From Marinobacter sp. NP-4(2019) (GTDB taxonomy: Bacteria; Pseudomonadota; Gammaproteobacteria; Pseudomonadales; Oleiphilaceae): 64,000 nt of DNA. A program made the translations under genes and the position numbers. Shown here piece after piece: positions 58,900 to 64,000 of the stretch (position 1 is its first letter; each line of letters opens with the position of its first letter). The notes under the pieces were generated by a model. It saw nothing but the letters and a program-made list of their open reading frames with translations. It ran no database searches and had not been told where the DNA came from. The stretch is from positions 1,302,001 through 1,366,000 of the forward strand of contig NZ_CP034142.1 of the NCBI RefSeq assembly GCF_003994855.1, given 5' to 3'.

Positions 58900-60417
58900 T
58901 TGCCATTTGATGGCCTGATGTCATGGAAACGATGGCCCAGTCTGGCGGTGTTGATGGTGTTTGCCCTGGCGGTGCAGCCGGTTTTTGCCGCAGGCTGGTC
59001 GCTGATGCTGCAGCAGGGGCGGGTAGGTCTGGCGCTGCCGGATATTCACGCCGGAGACTGGACGGTGACCGGCGTTCGCGCGGATGTGGTCACCAGGGTG
59101 GAGGCGGACAGCCACAGTGTGACCATCCGTTTCCGGCCCGGATCCCGGTTGCGGGCGGCGCGTATTGTCAGGGAATCCGCCGACACGCCCGCTCAACTGG
59201 ATGACATCCGTATAGACTTGCGGGGCGTTACCCTGACCGTGAATCTCGGGGATCATGGCCCTCTGATCGGGCGGAGCTCTGTGGCCGGTCAGGTGGCTAT
59301 TGAGATCGGGGCGCTGAATCATCCGCGTATAAAACCCCAGGGCTGGCGCTTTGAAGGCAAGGTGAATGGCCCCTTGTCGGATCTGGAATTTGCCGGGCAG
59401 TTACGCTCCGATTCCGGTCTGGTCGCTGACGTGATCCTGAAAAACGTACCAGGGGAACTGCTGGCTGCCCACGTGACAACGGTGATCGATGGAGAACAGG
59501 GTGGCAAAGCCCTGGCCGGCACCTTCACCGACTGGCCCGACCTGCTTGAACTGAGCATGGGGACGTTGCGTGCTGAAGCGGATTTCCGAATGGAGCCCGA
59601 CACGCCGTTGGCTTTTGATGGCCGGCTGACTGTTGACGGGGTTGATGGGGTTATGGATCGCACCGCCGTATCCGACCTGAACGGACGGCTGCTGATCAGT
59701 CTGGAGCAGGACTCGCTGTCCGCCCGCTTTCGCGAAGTGAAGATCGGCCAGATCAACTCCGGTGTCGGCATCGGCCCTGTTCGCTTTCTGGCTGACTACG
59801 AGGCTCCTCGTTCCGACTTCCTTGCCGGAGTTCTGGATATCCAGCAGGCAACCGCCGACTTTCTGGGTGGCCGCCTGAGGGTGGCACCCGGCGCCATTGA
59901 TCTCTCCAGGGAGCCCTGGCAGTTGCCAGTTGATGTCCATGACGTGGCCCTGGCGCGCTTGCTGCAGGTGTATCCAGCGGAAGGCCTGGAGGGCACCGGC
60001 GTGCTCAGTGGCCGTATTCCGGTTCAGGTCAGTGACGCCGGTGTCGAGGTTGAGAGGGGCAAGATTTCCGCCATCGCCCCGGGTGGGTTACTGAAACTCC
60101 CCGCCCATCGGCTTCGGGCCATGCTCGGCAGTCACCAGACGATGGACCTGGTGGTGGAAGCTTTGCAAAACTTTCACTATTCGGTACTCGATAGCACGAT
60201 AGACTACGATGAAAAGGGCAAGCTGGTGCTTGATGTCAGGCTGGAAGGGGAAAACCCTGAAGTCAGGGGCGGGCAACCGGTGGTGCTCAATATCAGTCTG
60301 GAGGAGGATATTCCCGCCTTGTTAACCAGCTTACAGTTAAGTGGCAGGGTGAACGAAGCCGTGACCGAACGAGTTCGGGAACGACTGCAACGATCTGGGG
60401 AGGAGGCAGTGCCATGA
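58900..60417 (+). CDS. ydbH: YdbH family protein (intermembrane phospholipid transport)
   Basis: A 505-residue AsmA-like protein with an N-terminal helix/signal (SWKRWPSLAVLMVFALAVQPVFAA) and long beta-strand-rich repeats, ending in a conserved C-terminal segment (YSVLDSTIDYDEKGKLVLDVRLEGENPEV; LEEDIPALLTSLQLSGRVNEAVTERV). It is much shorter than E. coli YdbH (about 880). YdbH works with TamB and YhdP to move phospholipids across the periplasm. The TTG at 58900 has AGGAG seven bases before; an ATG at 58918 is the alternative. The stop overlaps the ynbE start by four bases. Confidence 0.88.
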   Translation: MPFDGLMSWKRWPSLAVLMVFALAVQPVFAAGWSLMLQQGRVGLALPDIHAGDWTVTGVRADVVTRVEADSHSVTIRFRPGSRLRAARIVRESADTPAQLDDIRIDLRGVTLTVNLGDHGPLIGRSSVAGQVAIEIGALNHPRIKPQGWRFEGKVNGPLSDLEFAGQLRSDSGLVADVILKNVPGELLAAHVTTVIDGEQGGKALAGTFTDWPDLLELSMGTLRAEADFRMEPDTPLAFDGRLTVDGVDGVMDRTAVSDLNGRLLISLEQDSLSARFREVKIGQINSGVGIGPVRFLADYEAPRSDFLAGVLDIQQATADFLGGRLRVAPGAIDLSREPWQLPVDVHDVALARLLQVYPAEGLEGTGVLSGRIPVQVSDAGVEVERGKISAIAPGGLLKLPAHRLRAMLGSHQTMDLVVEALQNFHYSVLDSTIDYDEKGKLVLDVRLEGENPEVRGGQPVVLNISLEEDIPALLTSLQLSGRVNEAVTERVRERLQRSGEEAVP

Positions 60418-60629
60418 CGAATGTAATGCGGTCGTACCGGTCGCTTGCGACGAGAGCATTGATGATACTGATGCTGCCGCTGGCGTTATATGCATGCACA
60501 CCTACGGTACAGATGGCCGCACCCAAAGAACCGATTACTGTAAACCTGAACGTCAAAATCCAGCACGAAATCTACGTCAAAGTGGATAAGGAAGTGGATG
60601 AACTGTTCAGTGAACAGGGGCTGTTCTGA
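60414..60629 (+). CDS. ynbE: YnbE family lipoprotein
   Basis: A 71-residue lipoprotein. The lipobox region is LMLPLALYACTP. The conserved part AAPKEPITVNLNVKIQHEIYVKVDKEVDELF is the hallmark of YnbE, which binds the YdbH C-terminus at the outer membrane as part of the phospholipid bridge. Its start overlaps the ydbH stop. Confidence 0.93.
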   Translation: MTNVMRSYRSLATRALMILMLPLALYACTPTVQMAAPKEPITVNLNVKIQHEIYVKVDKEVDELFSEQGLF

Positions 60630-60658
60630 GTGAAGACGGATATCTCAAGGGGTTGATA

Positions 60659-61003
60659 ATGAAACGATTGATACAAATAGGTGCCTTCATTCTTGCAATC
60701 GCTATGAGTCTGCCTGCGCTCGCCATGGGGCTGGAGGAAGCCAAGCAGAAACTGGAATCCGTCAAGCAACAGGGCCTGGTGGGTGAAACGCCGACAGGTT
60801 ACCTGGATGTAGTTCGTGCCAACGGGGAAGCCCGTGAGGTAGTGGAGGCCATCAACAGTGCCCGCAGGGATGAGTACACCCGCATTGCGGAAAAACACGA
60901 CATTCCGGTCACCCAGGTTGAAACGGTCGCGGGCAAGAAAGCGATCGATAAAACGCCTTCCGGTCAGTTCGTGCTGATTGAAGGACAGTGGGTGAAAAAA
61001 TAG
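60659..61003 (+). CDS. ydbL: YdbL family protein (DUF1318)
   Basis: A 114-residue exported protein. The signal peptide ends MSLPALAMGLEEAKQ. The DUF1318 core follows: GLVGETPTGYLDVVRANGEAREVVEAINSARRDEYTRIAEKH and TVAGKKAIDKTPSGQFVL. In E. coli YdbL is a periplasmic partner that helps assemble YdbH-YnbE. AAGGGG lies six bases before the ATG at 60659. A small hairpin overlaps the stop (61000-61020). Confidence 0.93.
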   Translation: MKRLIQIGAFILAIAMSLPALAMGLEEAKQKLESVKQQGLVGETPTGYLDVVRANGEAREVVEAINSARRDEYTRIAEKHDIPVTQVETVAGKKAIDKTPSGQFVLIEGQWVKK

Positions 61004-61020
61004 AAACGTGATGTTTCTAT
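61000..61020 (+). terminator. Short hairpin at the ydbL stop
   Basis: ATAGAAAC, loop GTGAT, GTTTCTAT: an 8-bp stem that includes the stop codon. No strong T run follows; a weak terminator or stability element. Confidence 0.4.
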
Positions 61021-61045
61021 CTGGATTACTGGACCGGCGTTTTTG

Positions 61046-61507
61046 CTACAGGGAAAGAGGCGACGTTACATTGAACCAGTAATCCTCCATGACCTGGACA
61101 ATCTTAATTAAACCTTCGAACCGCAAAGGCATACGAATAACCGATGCTGCCCCCAGCCGGTAGAGTTCCGGGGTGTTGGGCGAAGTACTTTGTCGGTAGA
61201 AAACGATAACGGGTATGGCCTTGATCATTGGTGTCTGTTTGATGCGGGCCAGAACATCGGTGCTGGACCACTTGCCGTCGTCCAGGGCTATCATGATCAG
61301 GTTGGGTAATGAGGTGTCAAGTGCTTCAAACAGCTGGTCAGGATTCTCGAAAATCAGCAGTTCATGTCCCAGTGAGTTGATTTGCAAGGCGTCGGACAGC
61401 TCCTCCCGCTCTCCTTCGGCGGAGGCGAGAAGTGCGATTCTGAACCGTTTTTTATGGGATGCTGACTCCATTCGTCCATCCTTCCCTGGGTTGGCGGGCA
61501 TGTTCAT
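61046..61507 (-). CDS. Receiver-like protein lacking the phosphoacceptor Asp
   Basis: About 153 residues with the REC alpha/beta pattern: RFRIALLASAEGEREELSDAL, the strand NLIMIALDDGKWSSTDVLARI, PVIVFYRQSTS, and SVIRMPLRFEGLIKIVQVM. Aligned to normal receivers (LILLDLNMP) the phosphoacceptor Asp is Ala at residue 74, and the usual Lys near the C-terminal end reads MPLRF rather than KP. It is thus probably not phosphorylated and may act as an adaptor. It overlaps the REC-GGDEF-EAL gene by four bases (ATGA at 61507-61504). The last gene of the signalling operon. Confidence 0.8.
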   Translation of the reverse strand: MNMPANPGKDGRMESASHKKRFRIALLASAEGEREELSDALQINSLGHELLIFENPDQLFEALDTSLPNLIMIALDDGKWSSTDVLARIKQTPMIKAIPVIVFYRQSTSPNTPELYRLGAASVIRMPLRFEGLIKIVQVMEDYWFNVTSPLSL

Positions 61508-63279
61508 TGACAGTCGTTCTCCCCCGCTGATTTCGATGGCACTGGTTGCTCCTGATCCAGACCGTTGTGGCTTTGGGCAAACAACAGGGCCTGTTCTGCA
61601 GGCATCGGCTTTGCGATCAGATAGCCTTGCCCCATACTGCATTTGATGGCAGTGAGCGCCTGAAGTTGCTCTTCCGTTTCAATCCCCTCTGCAATTACTT
61701 GCATGCCCAGTGATTCAGCCATGGTGACAATGGCCCGGCAAATCGCCGGTTCTGCCAGCGAGTCCGTTCCTTCAACAGAGACAAAGCTCTTATCGATTTT
61801 GAGATAATCCGAGGGGAAATGCTTCAGGTATTTCAGTGAGGAATAGCCCGTGCCGAAATCGTCAATCGAAATCCTGGCGCCGGTCGATCTTATCTGTTCC
61901 AGCTCTGCCAGGGCGTTATCATCTTCGGAATGTATATCCACCAGGGTTTCTTCGGTCAGCTCTATTTCAAGCAAATGAGCTGGTATCCCCTCTTTATCCA
62001 GAATGGCCTTGAGAGAGGCGCCGAAATTACCGGACTTGAGCTGGAGCGGAGATACATTGATGGCAATCGGGTAATGACTGATCCCCTGCGCTTCCCAGGC
62101 TTTCAGGAGCTTGCAAGCCTGGTGAATGACCCATTCTCCCAAGGGAACGATAAGCCCGGTCTTTTCCGCAACCGGGATGAATTCGACAGGCGAAACGAAT
62201 CGTTTGACACCTCCTTCATCCTCGAGCCAGCGCAGCAGGGCTTCAAAGCCGATAATCTTCCGATCACCGAGATTCCATTTGGGCTGCAGGTAGAGCTCGC
62301 ATTCGTTGTGTTCCATTGCCCGGCGCAACCCTTTTTCAAGCCTGATGCTTTTTTCCAGCTGGGTTTGCAGTCTGGCGGTGAAACACTGTAATCGGTTTAT
62401 CCCGTGTCGTTTGGCTTCGTAAAGTGCAATATCCGCCTTTTGCATCAGCTTGATCGGTGTCTTCCCGTTCTCTGGGTACAGGGCTATGCCGATACTGGCG
62501 GATATATTCAGTTCATGGCCGCGAATTGCGGTTGGCGGGGCAATAGCTTCGAGCAGTTTGTTGGCTACCAGTACGGCGTCTTCATAGGCATGAATTTCGT
62601 CGACCAGGATCGTGAATTCATCTCCGCCAATTCTGGCAGCGAAATCTGAATTGCGGATAACTTTGCGTATGCGATCAGCAATCAGGGTAAGCAACAGGTC
62701 ACCGGTCGGATGCCCCAGGGAGTCGTTGATTTCCTTGAAACGGTCAAGATCCAGAAAAAGCACCGCCAGTTTGCCGTTCTTACGCTCGGCTCGTGCTAAT
62801 GAGGATTCCAGCATTTCCTCGAATAATAGTCGATTTCCCAACCCGGTCAGGGGGTCGCGTTTAGCCAGCCGTTCCAGGTTGATCTCCGCGCGTTTATGCT
62901 CCACCGCATGATGAATCGTGCGTTCAAGCAGTGAAGTGGATAATTCATTTTTGGGGATGAAATCGGCCGCTCCCAGATTAATGACTTCATCGTCAATTTG
63001 GCCAGAATCCGCACCAGTCAATACGACCACAGGTTGCGGTATATGTAATAGCGTGGCTTCTTTCAGAAAATCGATGGCCGTGTCTGCACCAAGGAAATAG
63101 TCCAGCAGGAAAATGTCATGGCTGGCTTCGGTAAGGTACTGCTGTGCTTGCTGGAAGCTTTTCACATGGGTGAGTTTAAAACGAAATCGCTGAGACGCCT
63201 GAAGAAGACTTTCCAGAATGATGAAGTCGGCGTGGTCATCCTCAATAACGACAACGTTGAACTCATTGTTCGTTGACAT
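61504..63279 (-). CDS. Response regulator with GGDEF and EAL domains
   Basis: A 591-residue cyclic-di-GMP protein. REC domain at 1-130, phosphoacceptor D60 in HDIFLLDYFLG. The GGDEF domain has intact RIGGDEFTIL near residue 230 and an I-site RNSD five residues before it. The EAL domain has FEALLRWLEDEGG near 345, SIDDFGTGYSSLKYL and IAEGIETEEQLQAL, so it can in principle both make and degrade c-di-GMP. It overlaps the upstream response regulator gene by 17 bp and the downstream receiver-like gene by four. Confidence 0.94.
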   Translation of the reverse strand: MSTNNEFNVVVIEDDHADFIILESLLQASQRFRFKLTHVKSFQQAQQYLTEASHDIFLLDYFLGADTAIDFLKEATLLHIPQPVVVLTGADSGQIDDEVINLGAADFIPKNELSTSLLERTIHHAVEHKRAEINLERLAKRDPLTGLGNRLLFEEMLESSLARAERKNGKLAVLFLDLDRFKEINDSLGHPTGDLLLTLIADRIRKVIRNSDFAARIGGDEFTILVDEIHAYEDAVLVANKLLEAIAPPTAIRGHELNISASIGIALYPENGKTPIKLMQKADIALYEAKRHGINRLQCFTARLQTQLEKSIRLEKGLRRAMEHNECELYLQPKWNLGDRKIIGFEALLRWLEDEGGVKRFVSPVEFIPVAEKTGLIVPLGEWVIHQACKLLKAWEAQGISHYPIAINVSPLQLKSGNFGASLKAILDKEGIPAHLLEIELTEETLVDIHSEDDNALAELEQIRSTGARISIDDFGTGYSSLKYLKHFPSDYLKIDKSFVSVEGTDSLAEPAICRAIVTMAESLGMQVIAEGIETEEQLQALTAIKCSMGQGYLIAKPMPAEQALLFAQSHNGLDQEQPVPSKSAGENDCQ

Positions 63280-63706
63280 CAGGCAACTCCACGATGGAAC
63301 ACCAGTAACTGTTGAAGATTTTTATCTGGCCAACCAGTTTTTCAAAGTCGACAGGCTTCGTTATAAAAGAGTTTGCGCCCAGGTCGTAGCTTCTGAAAAC
63401 TTCCTCTTCCCGGTTCGAGGTTGTCAGAACGATGATCGGAATATGTTTTAATTCCGGGTCGTTCTTGATTTCTATCAGACAATCACGGCCGTCCTTTTTA
63501 GGCATATTCAGATCAAGCAGGATGAGGTCCGGAAATGGATGCTCTTCCGTATTATAGGGAGGGTGCCGGTTCAAATACTTAAGAAGCTCCTCTCCATTTT
63601 CTACAAAATACAGGGGGTTGATGGATTTGCTTTCCAGGAATGCTTCTTGGGTGAGCATGCGATCAAGAGGATCATCATCGGCCATTAAAATCGTGATGGG
63701 TTTCAT
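63263..63706 (-). CDS. Response regulator (Rcp1-like single receiver)
   Basis: A 147-residue single-domain receiver: acidic pocket D10-D12 in ILMADDDPLD, phosphoacceptor D65 in FPDLILLDLNMPKKDG, Thr/Ser in IVLTTSNREEEV and Lys in FITKPVDFEKL. The long loop after the first helix is typical of Rcp1-type regulators, which pair with phytochrome or hybrid sensor kinases. Its ATG overlaps the kinase stop (TGA at 63703-63705), so it is coupled to that kinase. Confidence 0.94.
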   Translation of the reverse strand: MKPITILMADDDPLDRMLTQEAFLESKSINPLYFVENGEELLKYLNRHPPYNTEEHPFPDLILLDLNMPKKDGRDCLIEIKNDPELKHIPIIVLTTSNREEEVFRSYDLGANSFITKPVDFEKLVGQIKIFNSYWCSIVELPDVNEQ

Positions 63707-64000
63707 GCGGAAAATATCCCCATGTTATGGATGGGCAGATCAATCCGGAACGTTGAGCCTTCCCCAAGCATACTCGTGGCAGTAATCTGACCACCATGCC
63801 GCTCAATGATTTTTTTGCAGATGGCCAGCCCCATACCGGTGCCCTCATACTCGTCACGTCCGTGAAGACGTTTGAAAACTTCGAATATCTGGTCTTTGTA
63901 CTGTGGGTCAAAACCAATACCGTTATCCGTAACGGTTAATCGATAGAGATCATCGGCAACCTGGCCCCCGGTAATCCGGATAACGGGAGGTGTGTCAGGT
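63703..64000 (-). CDS. Sensor histidine kinase, C-terminal part
   Basis: The last ~98 residues of a histidine kinase are in the window; the rest lies beyond base 64000. The HATPase domain is clear: YRLTVTDNGIGFDPQYKDQIFEVFKRLHGRDEYEGTGMGLAICKKIIERHGGQI includes the G1 (DNGIGF) and G2 (GTGMGL) boxes. With the Rcp1-like regulator right after it, the missing N-terminus may be PAS/GAF or phytochrome-like; this cannot be seen. The stop overlaps the regulator start. Confidence 0.9.
   Translation of the reverse strand, partial: PDTPPVIRITGGQVADDLYRLTVTDNGIGFDPQYKDQIFEVFKRLHGRDEYEGTGMGLAICKKIIERHGGQITATSMLGEGSTFRIDLPIHNMGIFSA

Noticed and set aside
1..64000. tRNA, rRNA, CRISPR arrays, prophage or insertion sequences
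   Set aside because: No cloverleaf with TTCRANY arm, no regularly spaced direct repeats, no integrase or transposase frame was found by eye; small RNAs cannot be excluded.

Overview
The window looks like chromosomal DNA of a marine gammaproteobacterium of the Marinobacter/Alteromonadales type. The inference rests on moderately high GC, the mix of enterobacterial-style gene pairs (argP-argO, ydbH-ynbE-ydbL, ohrR-ohr, mtfA, yjdM, yaiI) with marine-heterotroph catabolic clusters, and AT-rich Fur-box-like sites. Genus is inferred, not proven. There are about 80 genes, densely packed on both strands. I see no rRNA, tRNA, CRISPR array, prophage or insertion sequence.

Layout. 1-9.4 kb: start of a YdiJ-type FAD/Fe-S dehydrogenase, an MmgE/PrpD protein, a GlxA-type regulator, an alpha/beta hydrolase, an amidohydrolase, a nitrilase and a four-gene OpuC/OsmU-type quaternary-amine ABC importer. 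9.5-15.6 kb: a LysR regulator divergent from an acyl-CoA dehydrogenase / SDR / APH-like kinase / histidine phosphatase / SDR cluster resembling 4-hydroxy-acid catabolism. 15.7-22.2 kb: cell-envelope lipoproteins, PBP4 and small redox enzymes. 22.3-28.9 kb: a siderophore-iron uptake operon (ATPase, binding protein, fused permease, FhuF-like reductase), an exporter-type ABC protein, three Fur-box-like sites and a 36-residue membrane peptide. 30.7-34 kb: a pyruvate/2-oxoacid dehydrogenase operon (E1alpha, E1beta, E2). 34-45.5 kb: mixed housekeeping and redox genes, several regulators, cspA. 45.6-51.2 kb: a MASE1-GGDEF protein and an ECF sigma/anti-sigma operon with a divergent cupin gene. 51.3-61 kb: argP/argO, envelope genes, ohrR/ohr, a GNAT-nitrilase fusion and ydbH-ynbE-ydbL. 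61-64 kb: a signalling operon of histidine kinase (cut by the window end), response regulator, REC-GGDEF-EAL protein and a degenerate receiver.

The most unusual structure is a family of three long palindromes (11828-11940, 12057-12169, 29467-29577). Each has 28-30 bp perfect arms whose outer sequence differs completely between copies, around a 53-57 nt core that is conserved and folds into two mini-hairpins with TCC(A/C) apices. I know no established name for it. Two copies lie 116 bp apart in opposite orientation, so 24 nt of their cores are exactly complementary.

Other points of note: matching ECF-type promoters (GGAAC, 17 nt, CGTCC) face in both directions between the ECF sigma gene and the cupin gene. 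Three genes are broken by an apparent single-base loss in a G or C run, which may be sequencing error rather than decay.
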